DNA of 64,000 bases from Spirometra erinaceieuropaei (GCA_902702965.1 CACRXP010000048.1:960994-1024993); one strand, 5' to 3'; shown: positions 1-14,855, counted from the stretch's first letter. A program made the numbers and translations. The notes: generated by a model not told the origin, from the letters alone.

Positions 1-699
1 AAAGCTCTTAAGCTTTAGTAAAAGTGAGTAAATCTTGTTTGCATATGAGTATAAAGCAGGAACATTAGTTTGGAAATAGTGTAATGGTATTCTGTACGAT
101 TTCCTGAGGATAATATGGGACATGCAAATTGCAATTAGTTGCAAAAGTTTAGTCTGGCAATTACAGATTTAACGGAAATAAAAGCAACTTGCATTGTTTT
201 AAATTTCGAAGACATTAACGTGTGAACTTTGAGTTAACTCTTCAGAACTAAAGTTGATATGAACATTTGACCAGCAATTTATCAGTTGCTGCCGAATAAG
301 CGCACAATTGTTTTCTGAGTACAATCAGTAGTATCGACCTCCTGTCAACTAACCGACGCATATGTAATTCACCCACAAGTATGCACAACTATTTTGAAGC
401 ATATAATATGTCATACGCTTTACACAAGATAAGGCAGCAGCAGAATTCGCTTTTTGACTGCCTCAGATACCAGACTACGAGGTAAACACTAATTAGGAGC
501 AAACATCGCATTGGAAGCAGAAAACCGTAGGTCAGCAAATGATGTTAAATACGGTTCAGAAAATTTCACGAAGAATGCCCAATATGTCATGAGTAGAATG
601 ACTAGGTGTTAACTACGATACTATATGACTGGGCCTTTCACAGTATTAAAAATACTGCACATTCCTTGTAAAGAAAAACCGACATTCCTTGAAGTATGC

Positions 700-1475
700 A
701 CTTACTAAGCAACCGTTGTATCAAACTCGGTCGAAATGAGTCCCAATTAAATGCCAGTACCCTAGCTTGATTGAAACCTGGTAAATCTCCGCTGCATGCT
801 AGTTAAACATACAGTGTTAACAACAATCCCTTGCTAAGCAAACACACAATTTAGCATATTAGTTAACATTTTATGTATTACGTCGCTAAAAAATCAACAT
901 TGCAACCGCTTCTTAGTAATCCTTCCTAATTGAAAACACATTTCGGAAATTCGGTCCACATTTCATGAGAACGGTCACTCACTGTATCTCAACATCGAAG
1001 TTAACATTATATGCAACTCCACCTATCCAGTTGCTGACTACTTAATATTTCCCCACTAATGATGTTGTCAACAAACTTGTTATGTTATAATCTGCAAAAT
1101 CTTACATTTGAATAATTTTTACTGAAGGCCTCTTTTTGATGGCGTATATTAAAGAAAGTGAAAATTCGTCCTTGGCCTTAAATAAGACAGATTTTCAGTG
1201 GGCCATGGGTCTAACATAATTGACAATGTTTTGCAAATAGTTAATATTTACCTCTAAAATGACCGAGATTGGTCTAGATCGGAGTCCGATGGGCGTTTTC
1301 GGAAATGTGCACCTGTATGTCATGGCCACACACTCTAGTTATCAATATTGAAGTCCGGTTTTCAGACCTAGCTTCAGGCACATGCCGCGAAAATCGTGAT
1401 CTGTGCCGTTCCTCATATTATATTTCTTGTGCAAAATAAATGTTAGAGTAACTTATTCACCAGCAGATGTGGTGG
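700..1475. repeat. Direct duplication, left copy
   Basis: Homologous to 2,475-3,115. Shared landmarks are AAACTCGGTC, GTGTTAAC, TATTAGTTAAC, TTGCAACCGC, CATCCAGTTGCTG-CTACT (as CTATCCAGTTGCTGACTACT here), AAAATGACCG, TGTCTAGATCG-like, CGGAAATGTGC, TGTATGTCATGG and TGCCGCG. It includes a TIR-element right end at about 930-990. No gene is supported. Confidence 0.6.
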
Positions 1476-1605
1476 TACGCCTAGGTGGGGGGTTTCGCCC
1501 TGTCAACTATCTGCGTCCTCTGCCACCGCCGGTCATCTTGCCTCTTTTGTAACATCGGTTCCAAGTTGGCGGAAGTCGAGGCTGCGGTAGATCCTGCACT
1601 AGCAT
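1470..1605 (+). mobile_element. Diverged copy of the GC-rich module
   Basis: Matches 51,756-51,885 in order: CGCCTAGGTG, a CC-rich stretch with GCCACC, ATCGGTTCCAAGT against ATCGATCCCAAGT, and TGCGGTAGAT-CTG. It is GC-rich against AT-rich surroundings. Confidence 0.45.
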
Positions 1606-1649
1606 TCTAAAACTAAAAAAACTTCAAGCTATGCAACGCATGATCTACA

Positions 1650-2755
1650 GTAGGTGAGCCAACTCATGAAATGTCGGCATAAATTCCGAATGCATTTTCA
1701 ATTCGAAAAGATGAATTAAGTAGGGTTGTTAAACTAGTCAGTCTGCAACATTATTTTATAATACTTTTGTTACCGCTAAATGCCTCCTTCCGAATTAACT
1801 TCCATCTGTTTGCATGCAAATGTATATTATGCACAAAATGACATAAAATAACAACGCAGTTTGCATTAATTTTTCTTATAGACTTTCGATGCCCCTAACA
1901 GTCAAATGATTTTCCATGGAAAACATATAGGAAAAATATCAATTCTTTTGCCTTTTCCGTAGTAAACCACGTCAATCTCCAGTGTTATACTCGAAACAAG
2001 AGTATAATTCGGTTTTCAAATTTTATTCCGGTTCCAGGATATTTTTAAACCCGCTCTATTCTTACACTTGGATTCAGATTTTTCAAACTACAAGCCGTAT
2101 ATTTTCACTGTACGGATAACCGCACATTTCCATATGATAATTAAGGGGCGCAACTAGTGTTAATACAATTTAACAGTGGAGTTAAGCCATATTGTTAACA
2201 TTACAAACCACATTGGTAAATGCCTAGACATGCCGATTTATGAAGGGCCATTTCAAGGTATTTTAAATTCCACCAATTATAAAATTCGTTTAGTAGATAT
2301 TATGTTTTTGAGGAAAACTCAGATACGGTTCCTAAAAATTTTAATGTGAAAATAGATTATGTCGGGCTCTTCAAAGCAGCATTAATGCATGGATTTATAT
2401 GTGACTGTATGAATGTACATTTTTCAATCTTAAATTTCTAACGACTGAAAACATATTCTAATCTGACAGGTATCCTAATAAATATCAAATAAACTCGGTC
2501 AAAAAAAGCCCCCATTCAAATTTCAGTAACCAAAAGTGCCTGGACTATGCTGTAATAATGCTGAATTCTTATTAAACAGAAGGTGTTAACAAAAAAGCCT
2601 TGATAATCAAAGACGTATTTCAGCGTATTAGTTAACTTTGCATGGATTATGCCGCAAGATAATCAATTTTGCAACCGCCCAAGGTGCTGCTTCCTACATG
2701 AAAACGCATTTAGAATTACAACTAAAGTTTCGCGAGATTACTCACTCCCTGTGTT
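1650..2755. mobile_element. TIR element, copy b
   Basis: The left end, AACTCATGAAATGTCGGCAT plus ATTCCGAATGCATTTTC, is met in inverted form at 2,693-2,755 (GAAAACGCATTTAGAATT). Internal landmarks ACCACATTGGTAAATGC and GGGCCATTTCAAGGTATTTT recur in the copies at 6.8, 20.8, 45.6 and 63.05 kb. No transposase frame is seen, so this is a non-autonomous element. Confidence 0.55.
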
Positions 2756-3115
2756 TCAACATCAAAGTTAACGCAACATAAGACAACATACATCCAGTTG
2801 CTGTCTACTTCGTATTTCCCAATTAATGAGGTTTAACACAGAGTGTTTCAGTTCTAATTGCAGTGTGTGTCCCTAAAATGACCGCCATAGATGCAGTATA
2901 ATAAAATGTGTCTAGATCGACGTCCGGCAGGTGTTATCGGAAATGTGCCTCTGTATGTCATGGACACACATTAAAGTTATCAACATTGAGGGTTTGTTCT
3001 CAGGTCTAACTGCAAGCGCATGCCGCGCCAATCGGGGTCCATGCCACTCCTCATATTTTATTTCTTCTGTACAATCTCTGACAGAATACTTTATTGGCAA
3101 GGGGATATGGTGGTA
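2475..3115. repeat. Direct duplication, right copy
   Basis: Second copy of 700-1,475, about 1.76 kb downstream. Frames of 80 and 84 codons on opposite strands overlap here, and the left copy does not preserve them, so they are unlikely to be coding. Confidence 0.6.
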
Positions 3116-3179
3116 CATCTTTGGTACAACTTTGTTCGAACCATACAGAGGTAAATTAAAAAACACCCTTTAGGCATAC

Positions 3180-6100
3180 TTACATTATGATATTTGAGTG
3201 TTGAGGAACAGTTGTGAAGAGCTCTCAGATGAGCATGTCTTCGGACACAGTGTTACCCGTTTCTGTCGTTTAAAACTATGAACAACAGAAAACATCCTGT
3301 CACGAAATGGAAGAAAGCTTTGAAAATCATACAAATGAGACTCATTGTATGCTGGCTAATCACGAGCTGTTTTACATTCATTATATTCTATCTGGAAAAC
3401 ACTTGCGTAACCGGTCGCTCAGTTATTGTGTCTGATGTTCGCTCATAACAACCGAAAACATTTCATCGAAAATCATCCCCCTCCCGAGTATATAAAACGA
3501 GTATTTTGGGCTGTCAAAATATACAAAAACATTATTCGCCTATGTGCAATTGATAGTTGTAAACATTTATTTAACATGAACTATTTTAATAAGTAAGGGA
3601 TATATAAAAGGCGAAAACGCCATGCCGGGTGTTAAAATAAGCATGCTCGATCTCATTATCGACAATCTACTAGTTACTAATGTACGTACTAGTGAACCGA
3701 ATAACAAACGCATTAGTTTGTGCAAAGATTAAATATTCCGAAAAGCGTTTAGTAAATTTACAACAGATCCTTGAATGTTTTCCTAAAACTTAACTTAAAA
3801 CGTACAAATTACTAGCCGTCATTTACAAAATACTGAGGAAAAACATGCATGATCTAAAAAGAAGAAGGTATTGCATTTTTTGTGCGTGCACAGCGTTATA
3901 ATCTCCCTCCGGACATTCATTTGCTGCTGCAAAGAACTGGATTTGAAGGCAGATTTTTAAAAGCTACCTCACAAGATACAGTTTGATTCAAATTTATATT
4001 TAGGCTCCCTTGTACTTATGACAAATTTTTACTTCCGAAAGTCAATTATGATTACATATCCCATAATTAAATTTTTTCGTGATTTTTAACCTAATGATAT
4101 GCTTTAGCGAGCTTAGGTGATTTTTAGTTATTTTGATTGGTTTACAGTTTTCCTGTCAAGGATATTTGTCCTACCCTAATGTACAGTGACATTAGTTGGT
4201 GCATACGTCAATGCAACATGCCATGCAGAGTTTTGCTGCTCATGTTATGTTTTGTCAATGGGCACTACGCCTGTTCTTCACTACCTCGTATGTTTTACCT
4301 ATGTTTATGCCTGTTTGCTCTTATTGTAACCTAGAAATTCATTGATGGCAATTAAACTACTGATTCGAATGAACATATAGATATCTTAACGCCTGCTTTG
4401 CACGAGGTGTCATTGTCTTGTTGCGATCAAATGTGTCAAGTTTAAGGCTAAATAGCACACACGTTTTCTAACTATGTATGTAATTATTTCTTTTCCGTAA
4501 AATTGTTCCTAAGTCGTCCAACTGAAACCAGACTTTTTCCAGAATCCTCATATTGTTGGGATTCTATCTCGATAGAGCTGCTATGTACTGTTTGACATAA
4601 GTAGTGCGAAGTTACTCCCTGCCTGATCTTCTAAGTTTTATAGTTGTGTGTAAATGCGGCGACAACCAATTTTTATAGGAAATAATTACTACGAAACTAG
4701 CCGACAGTATTAATACAGCAGTCGACTGCTATCTTCGACCCGAACGCATCATTCTAATGAGATTAAATTCATTGCCCTGCAGACGTTGAGAATTGCCCGC
4801 GCGATAACGATATTATTCAAGTTGCCACTGTTTCTGCACACCTCATCAACCAAATTTATTCGCTTATTATGACAGAAGAAGAATGTAAATTCATCAGACC
4901 ATCTTATAACGCCAGCCTTCCTGACAGTACACGTGTTTATAATTGTCAACCGCCCTGGCCTGTACTGTATAAGCGTTCTAGGGCCTACTCCTGTGATGTC
5001 GTCTGGAATAGTGTCATATGCACTCGGAATCAGGTATACGTTTCTCTGAAGTTTATGCCTTACATTGTTTCCGAATGGTTTATTATAAAATAGGTTACAC
5101 GTATTGTAAATCTCGACTTCATTTAGGGTGGTACGAAAAGCTATGAAATTGGGCCGGCTAAAAGTCGAGTTTTTTTCGAAATATCAAACTGGAATACGTC
5201 AACGTATGGGCCAAACATCATAGGCGTTACCAAAATACATCACGCAGACTTTCTGACAGCCGCGCAAAAATTTCTGAATCCAAACCGACCAAAAATGCTA
5301 CACAACGGAAGCGGCCGGTGATGTCCATGAGGTATATTCCCCTCAAACCAGTGCACTGCAAAATCTAGTCACTTTCCATCATTTAGCATTGTCGCTCTTG
5401 TTAAATCCCGCATTATATCCTTCAGCTGCGTTTAGATAATAAAGTATTTGCATAAGGCTCTTGAGACACGTTTTATCCTTTTTTTGACTCAAAGTCCTCT
5501 TTATTTAGCTAGTAATGGATAGGTAAAAAGAATGATTATCAATCAGTAACTTTACTTCCTATGTTACCAAGGGCCAAATTATAAATGACATCTGCTTCAA
5601 GGGTCAATCTTTCCGTAATTTCAGTGTGGCACAAGTTCTTCTGCGAGGAAAGTTTGGAAATTTCATGCCAGCAGCCTGGTTAGTCACTGATCACTTCTCG
5701 CGATACCGACAACGCTGCCGTCTGGGGCGCATAAAAGAAGCAGTTTGTATAATGGACAGTTTTGAAGACGGTTTTGCTAAGCCCAGCCCGGGCGGTTGAG
5801 CCATGCATGGGACACTGACCGACCTTTGTCTAAATTTAATGATCAACCAGTTGCGAATTGTCTGCAAAAATGCCAAATTAGGCAACAGTGTGTTGAATTT
5901 TAAGAATGTAAACATTCGTCTTAGAGGATCCAGACGTGATGTGGCGTAATGTCAGACACCTGTGGGAAATCCACTAAGACTGATGGGGATACAACCGCCT
6001 GCATGGTAATGAGACTGACGATTTCCAACGCCCTACTAGGACTTTTAATCGACGATTATTTCATACGGGTTTGTAATATCCGGGTAACGTCAGTGTGCGT

Positions 6101-6600
6101 TATTGTTGAGTATAGTTCCCTTCTGCCAAATTAATGGACCCGTCATTTTTTGAGGAAAGAGATGGCACCATTTTCGACGTAGATTTTATAGTTCATAAGG
6201 AAATTGAAATTCACTGTAAAAAATTGGTTTTCCCCAAGGACAACGTTGTTACTTCTAACTTTAAGTATAGATGAACTACAATTTAGGGGTAAACAGCTAA
6301 GAGCTCTACTATGCTCCCATTAACAAGCAAAAGTGTCGTGCGTTAATTTGCAGTAAACACGCAAAGAAATTAATGTTTGTTTCGAAATATGTATCTGTCT
6401 AGAAAAATCGTAGACAGTACTTGAAGCATACATCGTGAAATAAGGATAAATTTTATTGGCGATTATATGCAAAACAGCAGTGCTTAGTAAATATATTTAA
6501 GGAAAAAGTATTTTGTTTATTCGGTGGGACATTACGTATGCATTACATTTTATCCTCAACGAATGAGTATAATTTGATCTATATATAAACACTTGAAGGA
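3180..6600. other. No gene seen
   Basis: AT-rich sequence with scattered frames of up to 74 codons, none with a recognisable motif or codon pattern. Confidence 0.5.
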
Positions 6601-7225
6601 AGGGTCTAAATTGGTTTTTAGAACTTCTCGTTCCTCGAATAATTCAAAGTCGACCTGCCGTTACATACGCATTAAGGGTTTCCAAACTGCAAACTGTACA
6701 TTTTTTCCGCATACTTAAATTATAAATTTCTGTACTGTGTTATTGGGAGACTATATGAGGTTGATAAATAAAGGCAAAGGATTGAAGACATATGATTGAA
6801 TTTACAAGTAATACTGGTAAATAGAGAGACAAGGAGATTTGTGAACGGCCATTTCACGGCTTTTAAACCCTCACAACAATGGATTTTTTATTATCCTGTT
6901 ATAGCCTTCATTTAAGTACGAAGTTTGATGAAGACGTCATTTTCTACCGCATGAGGAACAGAACAAATATTCCTACACATATACTCTATGACATGTTATT
7001 GAATTTAAAGGGCCATAGAAAATCCATGTAATAAATGATGCTATTAGGTAGTCAGTTTAACGGCGTATAGTTTTCTTATGCGCCCGGAAATATGTTCGGT
7101 CGAAAGCCAGCTTCCCGCCATGAGTGATCTCATAAAGAATTTACAGTACTCTTAATTAATATGCTCGAAACGAAAACGCATTTCTGAATTTCGGTTGATA
7201 TTAAATGAGTTGATCCACCTGCTGT
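6600..7225. mobile_element. TIR element, copy c, partial
   Basis: Internal block GGTAAATAGAGAGACAAGG with GGCCATTTCACGGCTTTTAAA, and right end TCGAAAGCCAGCTTCCCG then CGAAACGAAAACGCATTTCT. The left end is not recognisable. No gene is seen. Confidence 0.45.
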
Positions 7226-10200
7226 ACATAATCTGTTTTTAGTTGGAAATGAATTCCGCAATTTTTGCCACCACTCAATTACATTGTTTACTGATCGTAA
7301 CGACCATGACGGCTAAAACCGAAGGAAGGCGTACGTTAGTGTAGAATAGATTTGACTATTTGAGAACACCTGACTGCTCCCCTAATTTTCGCCGTCACGT
7401 GTACAGGTATTCATGCATCCTAGATCAGTGCTGAGTTTATGCACGCGTGTGCTATAGCACAGTTTGTGATCCGCGGTGCTTTCGTATGCACCACGAACAC
7501 CCTGGCCGTCTTAATCGATACAAATTGCGCGTCTCTTCTGCAGACAGAGGTGGCGGTGACAACTCGTATTCTTTTGTGCGCTGTATTTTTACTTTAAGAT
7601 TGACCTCTCTGGCAGGTCAGAGCGTCTGAGATGGCGCGCAGCGCAGCCGCAAGGACTCTGAGAGGCAATGCAGCTGGGCGCGAACTTTTCAGCGCCGATA
7701 TCCCCTGAGAGAGCTAGTTACACCCGCCCATCCGACTCCGCTATTCAAGGCGCTCAAAACACACAAAATAAGGGCTCTACAAACTTAATGTTGCCTTGGA
7801 GCGAAATGTCTGTCCGCTGGAGGCGGTCACAAAGCACAATTTCAGCGAAGCACTGATCAACTTGAGATTGGTTACTCAATTACTAGAGACACTGACAATC
7901 GCATAGGGGAAACATTGCGACTGCAATTATCGTACGGGGCGCAGAGATGGATTTTCCGAGACGATACCTTAATCAAGCTCTTTCTTCTGCTTTTAAGCAA
8001 TATATATTTAGGAAATAATCTAAACAAACCCTATTATGAACGAGAATGTAAGTCTAGTTTGTGTAAAATGTGGTTTGCTAGCGACATCTGATTGACACAA
8101 TACAGTTAGGGTAGAGGTGCAAGTTAGGGGTTAGGGTTAGGAGCTATGGCTACGGGTTTGATTTAGAAGTTATAGTTCGGTGTCAGAATTAGGATTTAGG
8201 GTTATTCCTTCGATTGCTCCTATACAACTGGTTACATTAGTTACATGAGTAAGTGGCTATGCAAAGAACACAAAAACACATTCTGACACAGTTAATAAAG
8301 GGTGAACTAAAAAGCCTGAATGGCGCAATCGCCGCACACATGATTGGTCCCAGACATCGTTTAGACCACAGAAGAATTTCCCGTCTTATTTACACTGTCT
8401 AGACAAACTGTTGTAAGCTACTGGGTCAGCGTCTGTCAGCAACAAAAAAGATGACAGTCATAAAGCTATGAACGCCGGTTTAATACGCACAGAAGAATCT
8501 TTTACAAGGCCGTCCACGTCTACAGTGATCAGAGGTCGGTTAAATGCATGCACGACTCCCCGACCTCTCTCGCACTCCTACCATACATGCCTCCTGGCCC
8601 TTGTCTCTTAATTGTAACTCTCGTCTGTTCTCACATCCACACTTATGGAAAGTCGAACTGCAATCGATTTACTTTAAATCGCCCGTGATGTTCTTTTATC
8701 CCGTTACCATGCAAATATACTTGGTTAATTAAGAGTTGTCGAAAGTGCGCTTACGCAAGCGATATTCATAGTTATTTTATCTTCCAGCTAATTAGACCCA
8801 CTATCTGACCTTTGCTATAGGCGCAAAGGTTGCTCCATATTGATGAAGACGACATAAATGACTAGAAATGGAGATGATTGCAGTATTATCTAAACTGCTG
8901 TGCATTTATATGGATGCTTCTAGTTATGGGCTGACATTTTGCGTTATTCTTCTGCATTTTTGAAATCACGTCGCTGTCGCATGTTTCTGCCTAAATGAAG
9001 CGTACTCTGCACAGATAAACTCTGTTAGTGCAGTTTGCTATAAAATAAAGTCGAAACTCTAATATCGCCCTTGTCGTATTTTAGAACTGCGTGCAGATAA
9101 ACGATTACATTTGCCAAATGTGCATTGTATATTCATACACCTTTAATCCGCTTATTCACGACGTCTCCGTCAATTGTATTTAGATAAAAGTATTGGTTTT
9201 GCATCCTGTATCTTACAAGATGCACTCTTTGTAAAGAAATGTTATGGATTGGTCACATATGCATACGGTGAAACACGTGTCACAGTTTTTTAAGGCTAAG
9301 CACACTGAAGGGATTCAAAATAATTGTCGCAGACCAGTCTGTGTTTATAACGCAAAATACAACTTTTGAAATTTAAAAACAATTGTTGGTTGCACGCCCG
9401 CTAGGATCATGATAATCAGATATCTCGCTGGTAGCCAAACATAATCAAACGGATAAATCCTTTCCTGAGATAACAACAATATAAACAAAGCTAAGTTAAA
9501 CAGAACTGTTTACGAAATACGTTGCAAATAATCTTCAGTGTCAGACAGCAGCAAAACAATCCTGTAAACGTTTTACACCGATAATAACTTTTGTTTGACA
9601 ATTCTATCAGCAGTGTTTAAATGACCGTACAAGAGGCGTTTTGAATACGGACTCTCGTCACAGTTGTGGACGTTGTCTATAATTGCACACCAGAATTCTT
9701 GTGAGACCGGTTGGCAGAATCAAGTTCCGTCATCATGGAATTTACTTAAAATCCGAAGGTAGAATATGGACCTTAATTTGATGTAAGCATTTTAAAATAA
9801 CTCGTTAATTAACCAGGTAGTTAATAATAGCAATGCGCAGACATTCGCTTTGTAAATAACCACGGACGTTGGTAAGCATGCGCACACAAATAATGCGAAC
9901 GTTATTTAAGGAAACACAATTCTGATTCCATCAACATGGGAAACTGCGCAATGCTATCCGTAACGTTCTGAACTAAGTTTTTTATAATAATTCAAAGAAC
10001 CGCTTGTGTGTTATTTGCAACAATAACATGAAATTATTTTAGTTATCGAATAACTCTGCATCCTCTAATTAATCGTTATTTTGAATGGAGTAAACACAGT
10101 TTTGAGGAGTAACACTTATGATGTTACATATATCTCGGTCAAATGTGGGCGCTTTAATCAGCAATATTTTCGCCAAATTCGTAGAGGATCAGTGCAGTAG

Positions 10201-13200
10201 GTGGTGTATCCAAAAATAATCCAAATGAATTAAGATATATGGTTAATACAAAATATTCACGTAGGCAGCTTAGTAATATCCATTTTTGCAACAATTTCCA
10301 ATGACTTCGTCACTCCATGACTCCATGAATTTCTTCTTTAATGCCACCCGCATAAACTTGACTCGTATGGTTCACTGATGATTTTACAGTAATCTTCGTT
10401 GCCTAAACAAATTCTCATAAATTTAATGAAAACGACCATAATAATTTACTGTATTTACTGTATTGAAATAATAAGGATAAGTGAAGGAAATATTAATTTG
10501 TGTTAGCCTATTTGGACATTCTGCAACTCTATAGTCGAAAAAAATAAATGCGCATTGATATGCAGATGCAAAATTAAAAATTAAATGCCCGACAAAAATA
10601 GCTGTCGGGAAACCGAACAACACATCCGCTCAGTTAAACATTAACAGACAAAATCAAACAGTTAATAATCATTTGGCAATAGGTTAATCTGAGACCGTTT
10701 AATTCTGTTAGAAATTAAGCAGAGGTGTAAATATCAGAATTCTTTGGCACAAAGAAATCTAATTTACTGATCACTGTAGACAAATAATAAATCTAATGGA
10801 TGAAACGTATATAGTAAGTTTAACTACAATAAAAAAAACTAATTGCTAGGTGAACATAGTCTAATCGATAGCCGTCAAAAATTGCGTGACCTATCTCATG
10901 AAACCTGATGAGCAAAATATATAAACAACTTTCGTACACCCTATAGGCTGCGCAGTTTTTCGCTCGTCCGTTTACTTTAAACAATATCATCTTATGGACA
11001 GAAAATACGTTCGCATAATTTATTTATGCAAAATGTTCTCAAAAGTGATAGAAAATGAACGTTGGATTATGCTAGTGCAATCAGTGCTTATACCTGAACT
11101 GGACTTTGGCTACGCATCCGAGCGTGGAATTGTTTTTGAGGAGATTGAGTTGCTATTGAGTATCTTGAGAAGCAGAGCATGCCGCACTTGAAATCTGATT
11201 TTTCTATCTGATGCTAAACATCGGAATTCCATTGCCAACAGACAGATTATTTTTAAAGAACTAGACGTTTGTTTGATAATGACATGTCAGGTGGGTTGAA
11301 ATTACTTTGCCGTTTGGGAAGTTTTACGAATTGACAACGTTAACGACTACCAGTGAATAGTCATATAGAGTTTTTAACGCATGTAACAATGTTCTTGGGG
11401 TGATCTAGCTTCTATACACATCTGTAATTGAGGAAGACAACGACCAAATGTACGTATCCACATGAACACCTAAGTTGCATGCATGCCAGATATGGTAGCA
11501 AAATGTACTTCATATAAATAGAAAGGCAGGCTTGTAAGTTTGCAGTTAAAATATCAGTATTTTATAGTATCATGATTGCGACAGCGGAAAGCGCATGATG
11601 TTTCCTCCGCTGAACTGTGCCAAAATTAGTATACACAGACATCCGTCAACAGTGTCCACCACTAAAGCACTCCTTAGAAAAAAATTTTTTATTGGGAAGT
11701 ATGTTTAGTGGTTCACGTGCCGCTCAAAATTAATATCTTCCTAGGGAAATAGTAAAGTCTATGATTTTCCATGCGCGGAAAGTAAAAAGCATGTAGGGTG
11801 CAGGTCGAAATCAAAATGATTTGAAAATCAAAATTGTTTTCAGTTCAAAGATGCCCTTTAGTAAATTATGAAGTTGGAAGACGATCAAATGGTCCTACAG
11901 ATGAATGCACATAAAATTATTTTTTGCGTTTTCTATGAAATGTATTTAGGTAAAAACGAAGCAACAGCATCGAGAAAACCGTATCAGATAAGTTGCTTTT
12001 TTGCGGAGTTTAACTATCGCTCTAAGCCTGAAATATGCTCATTTAAAGCCATTCGAAATAATTTTTGACTACGCTTCATGACTACCGTGAGAATATTGAA
12101 GACGTGTCTTCCCGGAAGAATTATAAACAAGGCGATGGCGAAGAAACATGCTAAACAAGACCTATTACGTGAATAAAATGGAAGAAATTGTAAATGGCCC
12201 CAGCGAATTCCCTTCCCCCTTCCCTTCTAGGGAGAGGAGAAAAAAAACACTGGAAATCTTATCTTGATGAGGGTGAAATCGTCACTCGAAACGCAAACAG
12301 AAGATGAGAACATGGCATGCCTGACTGCCATTCCGCCTGTTCACGTCTGACTTTTTCACGCGTCTAGTTCACGTCGGACTGGTTTCCACCACTAAGATAA
12401 CTTCTCTCCCCTCTGTCCCCTTTGCCATGCGCGGTCGTATAACAAACAAGCTTTCTATGTAATGTTTACCTACTATGCTTCGTCTCTCTAGGCCTATATG
12501 AAATTGAAAACTTTACCTTATAAATACGAAACGGCCGTGTGCAGTTTAAAAAGAGGTCACGAAATGTAACGACGTCGATAAATTCTGCGTGCTTCGTTGC
12601 CTTGCCTTGCTCAAAATTAATAGAATAATCGCCTAAATATTTCTCCTGGCCGAAAATACAATTAAGAATTTCGGTTAAAATTCTATTTTACAGCATGGAA
12701 GCTACACATTTTTATCGAAACAAACAACAAAAACTAAATTGCTTAGGGGAAGCGTTTCAAAATATGTCAAAAACGAGACGATCCTGTTCACATTGAAGGT
12801 GATTCAGTCAACCTTCCAGCACTTTCTCAAGGCTTTTTAAGTCACAAAATGCTCGTAATTGCGTACCACGCGCAAATTGTACCTGCGACCCAGTGTTGAT
12901 GCACATAGTCCAAACTTCCAAATTATGGTTTTGCGGAGAGCGATACCAACTGGGTGGTAAAACGTTATTAATGGCATGTCACTTGGAGCTTTTGCCACGA
13001 CTACGACCTGGACTGTAAATTAGATGTGGGTATGCGACTTCGTTATACTCTAATAGTCAGACTGTCGTTCACCACCGTGCTTTCCCCAGCCGCGTGGAAA
13101 CAGGGACGGGGACATCAGCGTGAATCCCTTCACATTGACAGTAGACTTGCGTAGAATCTACCTCACACTTGTATCGTCTCTCGCCTGTGCCCTGTGTCAA

Positions 13201-14855
13201 AACATAATTAAAAAGACCACATGTGGAAGGGCGAGCAGTTGGCTGGCACGGTCGAGCCCGAACCTAGGCAATGACAGCACGCGGGAGTGAATCGATAGCT
13301 CGAAAATGAGCTTTTTTAGCCTTGAGTTTCAGTTTCTTGCTCGGATTCACGATGAATAAAACAGTCCGACCGTCAGTATTACTTATGTGCCCCCGGTTTG
13401 TTCAAACCCTATGATTATATCCGTAAATCTCTTTATTGAACTCCACGAAATATTCGAAAAAGCATTCTCCCTCACATAACGGGATCGATTAAGCGTTATG
13501 TTTACGCAATATGCAATATATATAATCGGAATAAATGCCCTTTAAAATCCGATATTGAGGTTGTGAGTGACATTTTCGGTTTAATCGCTTCTGTGTTTTA
13601 AGGAAAAATACGGCTATCCACTCAAACACATCCTAGAAAATTTTGAGCCATAGAAGACCCATTATGCAATGGCAAGGCGGATTTGAGGGGTTCGATATTG
13701 CTTGCGTTATGAAAAACGTAGTCAATGATAAAAACCGATCCATATATTTCACAGTATACATTGGTCTGTGGAAGAGAAATCCTGATTATAGTCTCCTTAA
13801 TTGTCTTTGACCACACTTGCAGGAACCGGATTCTTCTACCCGGCCTGGTGTACAGAAATGATCGCCTGCTCTAAGATGACTTCACTAACTAAATCGCTGT
13901 TATCGTTTTTAACCAACTTAAAACGTATGCGTTCGCAAATGTTTAAGAAACCAAATCAACAACTGCGTCTGCAGACTTAAAAGCCATTAATGACTTTAAA
14001 ATCTCTGAGAGAAATTAAAACAGGAATAACTCCAGAAAATATAAAAAAGATGTAATTTGTTTGCGAATGTGTTAGTGCAAGCATGATGATATATCCGATT
14101 TTGTAGATTGTTATAGGTCTAAAATGACTGCCGTTACGGCAGGTCAGTCCCTTAAGCGCCAATACAGGCATAGATGGCTACTGGTAGTTAGATGTCAGAT
14201 GAAAGCGATCAGTAAATGTCCGTACTAGACGCTAAGATGCCGGATGTGTCACTGCGATAAATATGTGATAATTGTTCTGTAACTGCGCGCAAATCAACTG
14301 CCTTCATTCTGTCTAATGCTCTGTATGAAAATTGCCATTGATTGCTTAACAAAATAATAATGAGGATATTTTAACATAAAATCATTGTACTAAATGAAAT
14401 TTGCGATAGCGAAAGCCATGTTTACGCATCTTAAATGTAAATATTACTATCGGAACTAACCGTCATATTTCTAGGACCGTCCGCCGATTGGCCTCAATCT
14501 GTTAATGTTAAAACTTACTTGTTTGCAAAGAGGATGAACGCACAACTGTGTCGTCAAAAGGCACAGGCGTAAAAACCTGATGGCCATCCGACCAAACCTA
14601 GGTTTTTTACGCAACAACACGGAGAACTAAATGCAGTTCAAGTTCGCCGCTTCCCATTGCTAAACGTTTACGCAAATATCTCAACTACGTCTTCATGATA
14701 TAACATGCCTGTAGATATTGACTTATACTGGTTCAACACAAGAAAGGCACAATCAGAGTTGTTGTCACATGAATGTAAACAATTGACGCGTTCTAAGGTA
14801 TTTCAGCTAACTTGTATCAGGCGTATGTTGTAAGCCCAGAGTTACCTTAGTCGCG
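7225..14855. other. No gene seen
   Basis: Apart from the TTAGGG-like tract near 8.15 kb I see no organised feature. 7,480-7,850 and 12,780-13,400 are richer in G and C than the rest and may be old mobile-element fragments, but no domain can be read from them. Confidence 0.45.
8105..8205 (+). repeat. Degenerate TTAGGG-like tract
   Basis: AGTTAGGGTAGAGG, AGTTAGGGGTTAGGGTTAGG and GATTTAGGGTTATTCC mix TTAGGG with longer spacers. It resembles an eroded interstitial telomere-like repeat. Confidence 0.55.
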
